This document shows positions 1 through 11,654 of a stretch of DNA of 64,000 nt, one piece after another. Source of the stretch: Cololabis saira (taxonomy: Eukaryota > Chordata > Actinopteri > Beloniformes > Belonidae); assembly GCF_033807715.1 (NCBI RefSeq), contig NC_084597.1:4828558-4892557 (forward strand), read 5' to 3'. Within the stretch, counting starts at the first letter, position 1, and every line of letters starts with the position of its first letter. The position numbers were made by a program, and so were the translations under genes. Under the pieces are notes generated by a model. It had not been told where the DNA came from and searched no databases. It saw only the letters and a list, made by a program, of their open reading frames with translations.

Positions 1-399
1 TGCAGGGTCAGGGAAAGACTTGTGCTCCGTAATGCAAGCTACAAGCCACCCACGACCACCTGCAGAGAGAGAAAAGGGAGGAGAAGGGGGGCCAGCAACG
101 GGATGACCAGGGGTTGGGACCGCAGGCCAGCACGCAGCTCCCGAAGCTCCGGCCCAATCAGCAAGTCCCAGGTTGGGGTGCAGGGTCAGGGAAAGACTTG
201 TGCTCCGTAATGCAAGCTACAAGCCACCCACGACCACCTGCAGGTTCCGGTGTCCGGCAAAGGATGCTGCAACATGGACAAAAGAGAGAAAAGGGAGGAG
301 AAGGGGGGGCCAGCACAAGAAACTACAGGAGCGACTCTGACACACTAAAGTTTACACTACCTAGAGATTTACCAACACCAGCTAGAGGTTTACTAAACA
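1..399 (-). repeat. Probable 3' UTR of an L2-type LINE, with an internal duplication
   Basis: This stretch lies directly downstream of the LINE reading frame that ends at 400 on the minus strand, so it is most simply its 3' untranslated region. It contains a direct repeat: positions 1-65 recur almost exactly at 179-243, and the purine-rich block after the first copy (about 66-96) recurs at about 283-315. The second unit carries about 40 extra bases (about 244-282) absent from the first. The UTR assignment is inference from position. Confidence 0.5.
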
Positions 400-1440
400 C
401 TAACTATAGGCTTTACTAAACAGAAATGTTTTAAGTTTAGTTTTAAAGGTGGAGGTGGTGTCAGCCTCCTTAACCCAGATTGGAAGTTGGTTCCATAGTA
501 GTGGTGCCTGATAGCAGAACGCCCGCCCTCCAAATCTACATTTAGATACTCTAGGAACTACGAGTAAACCTGCACTCTGAGAACGGAGAGCTCTGCCAGG
601 AACATAAGGCACTATCAGGTCTTGAAAATAATGCAGAGCTAAGCCGTTTTGGGCTTTATACGCAAGTAATACAATTTTAAATTGGATTCTGAATTTTACG
701 GGTAACCAATGGAGCGACGCTAACACTGGAGAGACGTGGTCTCTCCTGCTAATTCCTGTCAGTACTCGTGCTACTGCATTCTGGATCAGCTGGAGCCTAT
801 TCAGCAAATTACTTGGACATCCTGCTAACAACACATTAGAGTAATCTAGTCTAGAAGATACAAACGCATGAACTAGTTTTTCTGCATCACTCTGCGAGAG
901 GATTTTCCTAATCTTTGCAATATTACGGAGATGGAAAAAGGCTATTTTACAAACCTGATTGACATATGGTTTAAACGACAAATCCTGATCGAAAATAACA
1001 CCAAGGTTTCTCACAGTTGCACTGGAAGCCATCGCAACACCATCTAATCCCTTCCTAAGATGCTCTGGACCAAGAATGATAACCTCTGTTTTATCTGAAT
1101 TTAGAAGCAGGAAATTTCTGGACATCCAGTCCTTGATGTCCCTAAGACATGCCTGAAGTTTAACTAACGGTTCTATTTCATCCGGCTTCATAGACAAGTA
1201 GAGCTGCGTATCATCAGCATAACAATGAAAGTGTATGCCGTGATTCTGGATTATACTTCCCAACGGCTGCATGTATAAACTGAACAAGATTGGCCCTAGC
1301 ACTGAACCCTGCGGAACACCATAACAGACCCTTAACTGTTCTGAAGAAACCTCATGTACATGAACAAACTGGAACCTGTCAGATAGGTATGATTTAAACC
1401 AACATAGAGCTGTCCCTTGACATCTTGAAGCAGCGCAGGT
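400..1440 (-). pseudogene. L2/CR1-group LINE ORF2, C-terminal reverse transcriptase part
   Basis: An open frame on the minus strand encodes the second half of a non-LTR reverse transcriptase. Visible RT motifs are the fingers/palm segment with TALCWFKSYLSD, motif B (GVPQGSVLGP) and the catalytic motif C (YADDTQLYL). The typical C-terminal thumb/connection region follows, including LHWLPVKFRIQFK and a final FKTKLKTFLF before the stop at 400. These features match the CR1/L2/Rex1 group, best the L2 type. The endonuclease and N-terminal RT are missing, so this is a 5'-truncated copy. Recognisable LINE sequence ends near 1440, where integrase-like sequence of a different element on the other strand begins. 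No internal stop is seen in the retained part. The 3' tail extends into 1-399. Confidence 0.82.
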
Positions 1441-1444
1441 CAGG

Positions 1445-3373
1445 ATGAAGGGATTATTTGATAAGCACGCTAAAAGCAGAGAGTTCTTGCCTGGTGACAA
1501 GGTTTTGGTGTTGTTGCCGATTCCTGGGTCTAGCTTGCAGGCTCGCTACAGTGGGCCTTATTTGGTCCAGAAAAAGGTGGGTGACAGAGACTATCTTGTA
1601 GCCACTCCCGATCGGGGGCGGAGAATTCGCCTCTGTCATATTAATATGTTGAAACCTTACTGTGAGAGACAGCAGGAGCAGCTGGAGATGCAGCCCAGCG
1701 GTGAAGCAGGAAAAGTTGCCGTGACTTCTGTGGCACTGTCTGGTGCTGATGTCGCTGGGCCGCGTGTTAGCCTTGTAGCAGAGAAAGACTCCGGGGAACT
1801 GTCCAGTGCTGAAGTGAGTGACGGGTTTCTGTATGGGGCTTTGACCCATGGAAAGCTATCAAATTCCGAGGTCTTGCAGAATCTTCCCACTCGTTTGTCT
1901 CATCTTTCACAGTCGCAGTGCTCTGATTTGGTTGAGTTAATTGAGTCCAACAGGACACTGTTTGCTGATGTTCCTTCTCAGACACACTTGTTGAAACACG
2001 ATATTGATGTGGGTGACACACAGGCCATTAAACAGCATCCGTATCGGGCTAATCCAGATAAACGTTGTCGTCTTAAGAAGCAGGTGGACTATGTGGTACA
2101 GCATGATATTGCTGAGCCTAGTTGTAGTGCGTGGAGCTCCCCATGTTTGCTTGTTGATAAAGCTAATGTTGAAGATCGCTTCTGTACAGACTTTCGAAAG
2201 GTGAACGGAGTAACAAAACCTGACTGTTATCCTCTTCCGAGGATGGAGGATTGTGTAGATCGTGTTGGGGGAGCCAGGTTTGTTACAAAATTAGATTTAT
2301 TGAAAGGATATTGGCAAGTCCCGTTGACAGAGAGGGCAAAGGAGATCTCTGCGTTTGTTACGCCTGATGACTTTCTGCAATATACGGTGATGGCATTTGG
2401 CATGCGTAATGCGCCGGCCACCTTTCAGCATTTGGTGAATGTTGTTCTATCTGGTCTGTCATTTTGTGAAGCGTATCTTGATGATCTGGTTGTGTGTTCT
2501 GAGTCTTGGGGGGAACATCTGAAGCATCTGCGTACAGTGTTTTGTTGTCTGAAGGAAGCAGGTTTGACGGTGAATCTGTCTAAATGTGAGTTCGGGCAGG
2601 CAACAGTGACTTATCTTGGGAAGGTGTTGGGGGGAGGTCAGGTTCGTCCGGTACAGGCGAAGGTGGAATGCATTGTGGCTTTTCCCGTTCCAACCACCCG
2701 CACTGAGCTTCGTCGTTATTTAGCGATTGTGGGTTATTACAGAGGGTTTTGTAAAAATTTCTCTGCGGTAGCCTCGCCTTTAACTGATTTGCTTAGTCCG
2801 AAGGTGAGCTTTAAGTGGACTGATACCTGTCAGTCTGCGTTTGAGCAGACTAAAAGTCTACTGTTGAATGCACCTGTCCTGGTGGCGCCCCAGTTTGATC
2901 AGCCTTTTAAGTTAGCGGTAGATGCGAGTGACACTGGGGTGGGCGCTGTTCTTTTGCAGGAGGGTGCTGATGGAGTAGAGCACCCAGTGTCTTATTTTTC
3001 AAAGAAGCTTGATCGCCATCAGAAATGGTATTCAACCATTGAAAAAGAAGCATTGGCGCTTGTGATGGCATTAGAACATTTTGAGGTTTATGTGGGCTCA
3101 ACCAGTGTTCCTGTGGTGGTATATACGGATCATAATCCCCTCGTCTTTCTGCACAGAATGCGGAATAAAAATAGGCGTTTGATGAGCTGGAGTTTGAGAC
3201 TGCAGGCCTTTAATGTGGAGGTCAAACATGTCCGTGGCAGGGATAATGTTTTGGCTGACGCAATTGTCTGTGACAATTTGTTTCCTGAACAATGTATTCT
3301 GAATGTTTTGGTAATTTTGTTAATTTTTTGTTGTTTCTTTCAGAATGCATTGTTCAGTAACTTAGGGTGGGGG
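1445..3373 (+). pseudogene. pol: Gmr1-like Ty3/gypsy pol fragment: integrase C-terminus, reverse transcriptase, RNase H
   Basis: The frame starts in the C-terminal end of an integrase (GPY/F-type module at residues about 35-50, ending HINMLKPY). After a linker of about 110 residues come a Ty3/gypsy reverse transcriptase and RNase H. The RT shows FRKVNGVTKPDCYPLPR, a strand with TKLDLLKGYWQVPL, and the catalytic YLDD at residues 344-347. The RNase H shows LAVDASDTGVGAVL and TDHNPLVFLH. Integrase upstream of RT is the reverse of the usual Ty3/gypsy order and is the hallmark of the Gmr1 group described in deuterostomes. Gag, protease and most of the integrase are missing because the element is cut off at about 1441. 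The frame stays open past the RNase H to 3442, inside the LTR; the real protein end near 3290 is uncertain. Confidence 0.85.
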
Positions 3374-3864
3374 TGTTACATCCTCCCCCCCCTGCTGGTC
3401 ATAAGTGATAACAATCTGTGTGTTTCTTTTCCCCACAGGTGAACTCAGTCAGGCTGATTGGGGGAGGCTTTAAGATGAGGAGGTTGGAGCCTGGTTCATT
3501 CTCTCTTCCACCATCCGTCAGCAGCAGCAGCCTGTGTTGTTTGTTATAATTTCTACTTTAATTCTGATGGGTCCAGTTGTCATGTTTTTCCGTTTTTTTT
3601 GTTTCTGATAGGTTTAGTTGGTTGTTTACTTGGTTTAGGTAGAGGGAAGAGCCCAGATCTGACGGCCCTTTGTGGGTTGGTCTGTGTCGTTTTCCCTTCC
3701 TTTGTTTCTTTTGCTGGCTCATCATCATTTGTTAGGAATTGTTGTTTTGTGGTTTGGAGTTCATTTTTGTTTGTTTATGAATAAACTCATTTTTTATAAC
3801 GCAACTACTTGACTTTTGGTAATTATGTTCGACCTCTTTATTGAGCCTGTTAGGGGCCGTAACA
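3374..3864 (+). mobile_element. 3' LTR of the Gmr1-like element
   Basis: Begins TGTTACA and ends CCGTAACA, giving the inverted TG...CA ends expected of an LTR, 491 bp long. It is preceded by a purine/G-rich tract (3364-3373) that fits the polypurine tract. An AATAAA polyadenylation signal lies at 3780-3785. No 5' LTR is present, because the element is truncated near 1441, so LTR identity cannot be checked against a partner. Confidence 0.72.
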
Positions 3865-3998
3865 GGTGCGCCGTCACCTTAATGTTTAGCTGTGTTTTCA
3901 TCTGTGTTTCTGGTGCGCCATCACCTGTTTAGCTGTGTTCTGATCTGTGTTTCTGGTGCGCCGTCACCTGTTTAGCTGTTTTTTCATCTGTTTCTGGG
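3865..3998 (+). repeat. Minisatellite, about 43-47 bp unit, 3 copies
   Basis: Three tandem units begin GGTGCGCC at 3865, 3912 and 3955, each running through a T-rich TGTTTAGCTG segment. The array starts at the base immediately after the LTR end. Nothing gene-like follows up to the (AT)n tract at 4226. Confidence 0.8.
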
Positions 3999-4223
3999 TG
4001 TCAAAACAGTGGACGGGGGCTAGCAGGAGCCACCGTCTGACGTCACTACCCAGAATGCATTGCGGTGTAAACAACAATGGTGACCTACGAGTTAAATTAT
4101 ATTTTCAAATTTTATAAAAACGAAGACATCAACAAGGTTTTTTATATCACATTGTTATAATTGATACCAACATTTATCTTTTAAGACCTACATGTCTTAA
4201 TAGCCAGGGTTCCTTTTAAAGCA

Positions 4224-4225
<2 letters not shown>

Positions 4226-4272
<47 letters not shown>
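4226..4272. repeat. (AT)n microsatellite
   Basis: About 23 uninterrupted AT dinucleotides. A 12-base G run lies downstream at 4427-4438. I see nothing gene-like between 4000 and 4738. Confidence 0.95.
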
Positions 4273-4277
<5 letters not shown>

Positions 4278-4746
4278 CTGAAGGTGGAGAGGCTTTGTTA
4301 AGCAGTTTAAACAGTTGAATTGTTCACCAGGGAAGGTGGCGTGTAGGGAAAAGCCTGCTCCTATGTGTGGACTATGAGACCATGTGTCTTGCTACTTTTC
4401 TCATTTAGGATGAATACGGGTTCTTTGGGGGGGGGGGGTGCACAAGAGAAATCCTATCACAGGTATCAGTCAACTGTCCGTCTTCCTCCATCCACTTTGG
4501 TAGCCTAACCAGACCAGACAGTAGACTGGCACAGAACAAATTCAATGACACCTGAGAAAAATAAATTCTCCGGTTCCTGTGGAGGATTGACATTCCCTCT
4601 TTTTTCTGTTTTTTTAAATGATGGAGTCTGTCGGTATCTCACAGGTCATGTTCACAGGGCCATTGTCTGTGTCTCTTTTTGTCATTTCTGTCTGAATTCC
4701 GGCTTCCTGATGCAAAGAAGGGTTGTCTTTCAAAGTGTGTCTAGGT

Positions 4747-5601
4747 CAGGGGTGTCAAACTCATTTTGCTTGGCGGGCCAGATTTAACCAATTTTTTTCT
4801 CGCTCAAAATAACAAGAACAAAAGAAAAAAAATGTTCTAATTCTTTTTTTTTACTATTGTTATCTAATCCAATATAAGTTTAGTTCATTTTAAACGAAAT
4901 ATGCACTTTGTTTACACTCTAATTATGTAAAATATATTTCTTCAGGATCTTTTCTTGAAATTTCTTGTTTTTTTTCAAATTATGTAAGATACTTTTAATA
5001 TCATTTAACAAAGATAAACGGAAACAAGTATGTTTTTTTTATATTTCGCTTTTTTATAGGAAATTTAATTAAAAGCAAAATCTTTCTTATTACATCCGAG
5101 AGTGTTTCTTTGTGATTTAGAGATTTTTCCAGTACAATTAAGTGTATTTATTTTTAAAAATTGGCGCGGATATTTACGCCAGTGTGCCGAAAAAGTCAGC
5201 ACTTCTTTTTTAACTGTTTTACTTTGTCACTATCCTCGTATTCAAAACTGAAATTCTGAGAATAAATATCTTCTATAATTTTTTTTAGCAGTGATATTTT
5301 TCCTGCGAAAATATATAATAGTAGTCAGTTAATGAAAATAAACGACCGTCTACAAAGAAATAAAATCGGCAAATGCATTCTAGAAAACTAAAAAAAATGT
5401 CAAACTGCTCTATTTGTGGAATAACGATGGATTTGTAGAAGAAATATATCATGGGATATGCTGCGATTCATGGCAATTATTTATGCCTTCCTTTTTAGTA
5501 AATTAACATTTTGTTTTTTTGCGTTGGAAACTTCTCGCGGGCCGCATGAAAATCTTATTCGGGCTGCATGCGGCCCACGGGCCGCACATTTGACACCCCT
5601 G
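4747..5601. mobile_element. Non-autonomous hAT-like element, 855 bp
   Basis: Terminal inverted repeats CAGGGGTGTCAAA...TTTGACACCCCTG enclose an AT-rich interior with no coding capacity. The element is flanked by a perfect 8-bp TSD, GTCTAGGT, at 4739-4746 and 5602-5609. An 8-bp TSD with CAGGGG-type ends is characteristic of hAT. The subterminal GGCGGGCC/GGGCCGC blocks also occur in several vertebrate hAT-derived repeats. Confidence 0.9.
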
Positions 5602-5863
5602 GTCTAGGTGTTTCGCTTCTTATCTGCTCGTTAACCATCAGGACGGAGGAATATCTCGGATGAAAGCCAGACTGAGCTTAACCTTAACTCACCAGCCTTT
5701 CATGTCTTATTTGTTGCAGCATGTAATCAGTCAGTTGCATCATCCTTGTCTGTCTGCTCATTACCGCCGGGCATCTCAACACCAAGAGTCCCGCTGATGT
5801 TCATCAGCTGGGCCACTCTGTCCAAGTAACCCATGACCAGAGACATCAAAGTAAACGGTCAGC

Positions 5864-6249
5864 TAGGGCTGTGCGATTAATCGATTTTAAATCTAAATCG
5901 GATTTATTAATCAAGACGATGTAAAAAAAGGAAAATCGGAAAATACTTTTTTGCAGCTGGCTGCTTTACAGACAGAGCTCATCTAGTCATCTTTGTTTGG
6001 TCAAGAAAATTGTAAATGTTGTCACTTTACTAAACTCAAGGAGGATTTACAGTATCTTTCATTTGCACTTCATTCCCAATAGGGAAATTTGTTTGCTATT
6101 TTTCTTTAAAAATAAAGATAAAATATTTGAAACAATTTATTCCATTGTCTTTTGTAGTTTTACCAAAGAAATCGAAATCAAAATCGAAAATCGGGTTTTC
6201 AGAGAAAAAAAATCGAGATTTTATTTTTGTCCAAAATTGCCCAGCCCTA
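5864..6249 (+). mobile_element. Short hAT-like element, 386 bp, TAGGGCTG ends (copy 1)
   Basis: Ends are TAGGGCTGTGC and GCCCAGCCCTA. A perfect 8-bp TSD, CGGTCAGC, lies at 5856-5863 and 6250-6257. The interior is rich in AATCGATTT-like motifs and non-coding. A sister copy in the opposite orientation is at 19246-19639. Confidence 0.9.
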
Positions 6250-6539
6250 CGGTCAGCGTTCAGTTCTGGTCTCAGGTTTCTACGGCGATGATGGTGAAGC
6301 TCCTCTTCAGTAGTCTAAGTTGTTAGACTATTACAATTACATTCATATTTTTCCCTTAGTGATCACTTTTCCTTTTACTCCACATTATCCAATAACAATA
6401 ATAGAGGGTCTGCATTGACGTCACTTCCCCATTGGACCAGCCCCCTTACTCTCACTGAGTGGCAAAACATCAGCAACAACGGCTGCAACTAGTGGAGAAG
6501 ACGGGATAACAGCTGATTATGGGCTTAAATTAGCGTCAG

Positions 6540-7372
6540 TTGGCCAAATCAAGGCCAAAAGTTTTGCTAATTTGAAAATAAAATTTGAACCTGAAAATTC
6601 TTTTTTACAGTTTCAATTTTTTTTTTTTCGGTATCAGATCTTTTTTTTTCAGTTTCAAATCTTTTTTTTCAGTTTCAGACTTTTGGCCCCGATCTGGCGT
6701 GGGGGGCGTGGCATCAACTGAGAGGGGCGTGGCATCATGAGTGACAGCAGAACAGAGAAGGCGGGGGACGTTCCTCAGTCATGTTGCCTTCAGGAAACGT
6801 AGGTTGCAGAAGTTATCAGTAGAAGTTTGATTCAACACTGTATATACACCATATTCAAGTGATTGGCAGTGGAAAAAACGGATATTAGTGACACATTTCT
6901 GTTTAAAAAGCTGTTTTAGACCGTACTTGGCACCAATCGCAGTATAAAAGCAATAAACTATGCCAGACTGTACAGTTCAACAGCCACACTTTAAACTTTG
7001 ACATTTCCCACTTCCACATACTACCAAGTACGGTCTAAAACAGCTTTTTAAACAGAAATGTGTCACTAGTATCAGTTTTTTCCACTGCCAGTCACGTGAA
7101 TATGGTGTATATACAGTGTTGAATCAAACTTCTACTGATAACTTCTGCAACCTACGTTTCCTGAAGGCAACATGACTGAGGAACGTCCCCCGCCTTCTCT
7201 CTTTAGCTGTCACTCATGATGCCACGCCCCCCACACCACATCGGGGCCAAAAGTCTGAAACTGAAAAAAAAAGATTTGAAACTGAAATAAAAAAATTGAA
7301 ACTGTAAAAAAGAATTTTCAGGTTCAAATTTTATTTTCGAATTAGCAAAACTTTTGGCCTTGATTTGGCTCC
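6540..7372. mobile_element. Foldback (palindromic) element, copy 1
   Basis: The left arm (about 6540-6930) and right arm (about 7023-7372) are nearly complete reverse complements of each other, separated by a spacer of about 92 bp. From the outside in, the arms carry a CCAAATCAAGGCCAAAAG end, a homopolymer-rich (CAGTTTCAAATCTTTTTT)n segment, a GGGGCGTGGCATCA segment and an inner unique segment. The right arm has lost one GGGGCGTGGCATCA unit. No coding capacity. The left tip is degraded, so no TSD could be confirmed here. A second copy is at 12407-13318. Confidence 0.8.
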
Positions 7373-7404
7373 ATAGACTTGACAGTAACCCGTACAGATA
7401 CCCC

Positions 7405-7567
7405 AAGAACCAGTGGTCCATGGACATTAATATTTGGTACAGTTACCAAGAACCAGTGGTCCATGGACATTAATATTTGGTACAGTTACCAAGAACCAGT
7501 GGTCCATGGACATTAATATTTGGTACAGTTACCAAGAACCAGTGGTTCATGGACATTAATATTTGGC
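7405..7567 (+). repeat. Minisatellite, 43-bp unit, about 3.8 copies
   Basis: Units start at 7405, 7448, 7491 and 7534, each reading AAGAACCAGTGGT(C/T)CATGG and so on. They are identical apart from one C/T change in the last unit, suggesting recent expansion. The array begins about 30 bp after the foldback element. Confidence 0.92.
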
Positions 7568-7793
7568 CACGAATCCAGTTTCCTGATATTTATATGTATT
7601 TAATTTCTACGTTGGGGAAATACACGAAGCAAAGCTTGAAGGCTTACAAAAGTCTTGACGCTTGGTCCGACTTCAAGGCAGGATTTGTTGTAGAAATTAA
7701 ATAATGAGGACACCGAACTTTATGATTTGACCGTTTAACGTTAGCTACCCAAAAATCCAACATTACCTGATACAAAATGGGAACCGCAAATCC

Positions 7794-7989
7794 ACGTTTC
7801 GGTGCCTGGAATCCAGTTGTTTCTGTGAATTGCAGCGAATTCGTGCGTGCGTCCGTGCGTTTTTACATGCGTGCGTTCTTTCGTGCTTTTTCGACATTTT
7901 GACTTTTTTCTCAAAATTTCACCTTTTTCTCAACGTTCAAATCAACGTTTCGGTGCCTGGAATCCAGTTGTTTCTGCGAATTGCAGCGA
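7794..7989 (+). repeat. 45-bp direct duplication enclosing a CGTGCG/TTTCTC filler
   Basis: A 45-bp segment at 7794-7838 recurs at 7945-7989 with one difference (T versus C). The 106 bp between them is a low-complexity filler of GTGCGTGCGT runs followed by TCAAAATTTCACC runs. The same two-part composition fills the large array at 15.9-17.2 kb. I see no gene. The rest of 7570-8740 holds only short ATTT-type low-complexity tracts and otherwise nothing recognisable. Confidence 0.8.
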
Positions 7990-8751
7990 CCAATTTGTCT
8001 CTCTTAAGCTTATTTTTCGGCACTCTGTAAAACGATAACTCAGATTTCTTGCTAGATCTATGAGTACAGTCAATCTCACAGCTCTTTCCCATTTTAGATG
8101 TTTTCTAGTTGCTCAAACTGAAAGTTTACGCTGCCACTCAGTCTTTCTGACACTTAGTGGACGTAACCCGCTGTGAAGTCGCATTTATTTATTTGTATTT
8201 ATTTATTTGTGCAGATATGGAAATAATTGATGCTTTTAAATGGACACTGCAGTGTTGCAGGGACATGTAACATGGAACGTGATTAATGTTATTTATTGGT
8301 TTACACTCTGCAACGTATAAACAGGAATATAAATGGAGCATCCTCTGTGTAGCTCATGTAAATACCTTAATTGTAATTTTGTCTCATTTAGAATAAGGTC
8401 AAAAGTGGGAATGTTGCTGTGCATGCAAACATTGTTATTCTTCCTTTTAGTAGCTCCTTTTTTTCTCTCTCGCTCTGCTGTTAATTTATTTGAACACTGC
8501 AACCGTGTGACCTCGAATAATTCTTAATCGTTCTCATTTTGCTCTCTGTTCTATTGCAAGCAGGATAAATACAAAATCTTCCCAGCTGGTTAAGTTTAAC
8601 TAGTTGGTTACAAGTTAAAGTCTAAAACCACCAATCAATTAACACATTAATGGTGCAAAATGTTTGCTCACTAGATTTTTAACAACAATCTGTAAACTCA
8701 CAGAGTGAATTTTGACCAGTTAAACATTTTGAAAGTTGGCGTTTTGAAAGG

Positions 8752-9900
8752 GCTGGACAGACTCTTCACCCTCCGCAGGGTGCTCGAGGGTTCATGGGAA
8801 TTTGCCCAACCAGTCTACATGTGTTTTGTGGATCTGGAGAATTTGACCGTGTCCCTCGTGCCATTCTGTGGGGAGTCAGTGACTTGTTGCCGGTGCATGT
8901 TGGACTCCGGCAGGGCTGCCCTTTGTCACCGGTCCTGTTCATAATTTTTATGGACAGGATTTCTAGGCGCAGCCAGGGGCCGGAGGGGATCCGGTTTGGG
9001 AACCTCAGGATTTCGTCTCTGCTTTTTGCGGATGATGTTGTCCTGTTGGCTTCATCAGACCGGGACCTCCAGCATGTGCTGGGGCGGTTTGCGGCCGAGT
9101 GCGACGCGGCAGGGATGAGAATCAGCACCTCCAAGACCGAGGCCATGGTTCTCCATCGGAAAAGGGTGGCATGCCTTCTCCGGGTGGGTGGAGAAGTCCT
9201 GCCTCAGGTGGAGGAGTTCAAGTATCTCGGGATCTTGTTCACGAGTGAGGGAACGATGGAGCGGGAGATTGACAGGCGGATCGGTGCAGCGTCCGCAGTA
9301 ATGCGGTCGATGTACTGGACCGTCGTGGTGAAGAAGGAGCTGAGTTGAAAGGCGAAGCTCTCGATTTACCGGTCAATCTACGCACCTACCCTCACCTATG
9401 GTCATGAACTTTGGGTAGTGACCGAAAGGACAAGATCGCGGATACAAGCGGCCGAGATGAGTTTCCTCCGCAGGGTGGCTGGACGCTCCCTTAGAGATGA
9501 GTTTCCTCCACAGGGTGGCTGGACGCTCCCTTAGAGATGAGTTTCCTCCGCAGGGTGGCTGGACGCTCCCTTAGAGATAGGGTGAGGAGTTCGGTCACCC
9601 GGGAGGAGCTCGGAGTCGAGCCGCTGCTCCTTCACATTGAGAGGAGTCAGCTGAGGTGGCTTGGGCATCTGTACCGGATGCCTCCTGGACGCCTCCCTAG
9701 GGAGGTGTTCCAGGCATGTCCCACCGGGAGGAGACCCCGGGGAAGACCCAGGACACGCTGGAGAGACTATGTCTCTCGGCTGGCCTGGGAACGCCTCGGA
9801 CTCCCCTGGAAGAGCTGGAGGAAGAGATGGAGGAAGAGATGGAGGAAGAGCTGGAGGAAGTGTCTGGGGTGAGGGAAGTCTGGGCATCTCTGTTGAGGGT
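8752..9900 (+). pseudogene. Rex3-like reverse transcriptase pseudogene
   Basis: Translation across frames gives LRRVLEGSWEFAQPVYMCF, then after a frameshift FDRVPRAILWGV. A jump with missing sequence leads to the RT motif B region (VHVGLRQGCPLSPVLF), the catalytic FADD (in SLLFADDVVLL) and the characteristic Rex3 C-terminus (EELGVEPLLLHIERSQLRW, then PPGRLPREVFQACPTGRRPR). Damage seen: a frameshift near 8845, loss of RT sequence between motifs A and B near 8875, an in-frame TGA at about 9346 where the family has an arginine codon, a 40-bp segment present three times at 9455-9574, and tandem GGAGGAAGAG repeats near 9810-9860. Not functional. Identification as Rex3 is from remembered family motifs. 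Confidence 0.88.
9455..9574 (+). repeat. 40-bp tandem triplication inside the Rex3 copy
   Basis: Units begin AGATGAGTTTCC at 9455, 9495 and 9535. They differ at one position (CCG/CCA/CCG). Because 40 is not a multiple of three, the reading frame shifts at each copy. Confidence 0.93.
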
Positions 9901-10305
9901 GCTGCCCCCGCGACCCGGGAACGGATAAGCTATGGATGGATGGATGGATGGTGTTTTGAAAGATAATTGTATGAAGTCTTACAGTTAAATATGAAATCAC
10001 ACCTTGCATGAATTTAACCAGGACTTTTTCACATAAAATAGGGAACAGGTAAGTCTTTATCGTCTGGGGATTTTGTTTGCGGGTCAGTATAAAGTGATCT
10101 GTCTCATTTTCCCAGCAGGCAGGTGCAGAAGGTGAGCATAAAAGCAGGATTAGCCTCAGCAGTAGGGTGAGAGATTAAACAGCGATGCTGGTGAAGAATA
10201 ACTCAAATTATGCAAAAAAAGTCTTGTTTTGAAATGAAAACCATTTGAAAAAGTTTCCATTCACCTCTTATTATTCCACACAACTGTACATTAGTATATA
10301 CATAA

Positions 10306-11646
<1,341 letters not shown>

Positions 11647-11654
11647 ATACATAA

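Larger units (their letters stand above)
8751..9952 (+). mobile_element. Rex3-like (RTE clade) LINE, 5'-truncated and internally deleted
   Basis: The sequence ends in a short GGAT-type tail (TATGGATGGATGGATGG, to 9952), as in Rex3. It is flanked by a perfect 10-bp TSD, GTTTTGAAAG, at 8741-8750 and 9953-9962. Only the 3' portion of the Rex3 ORF is present. The decayed reading frame is described separately. Confidence 0.9.

Noticed and set aside
1454..3292. Reverse-strand frames opposite the Gmr1-like pol
   Set aside because: Shadows of the pol frame; no independent motifs.
7405..7567. Possible CRISPR-like array
   Set aside because: The units are contiguous with no unique spacers, and the context is eukaryotic.
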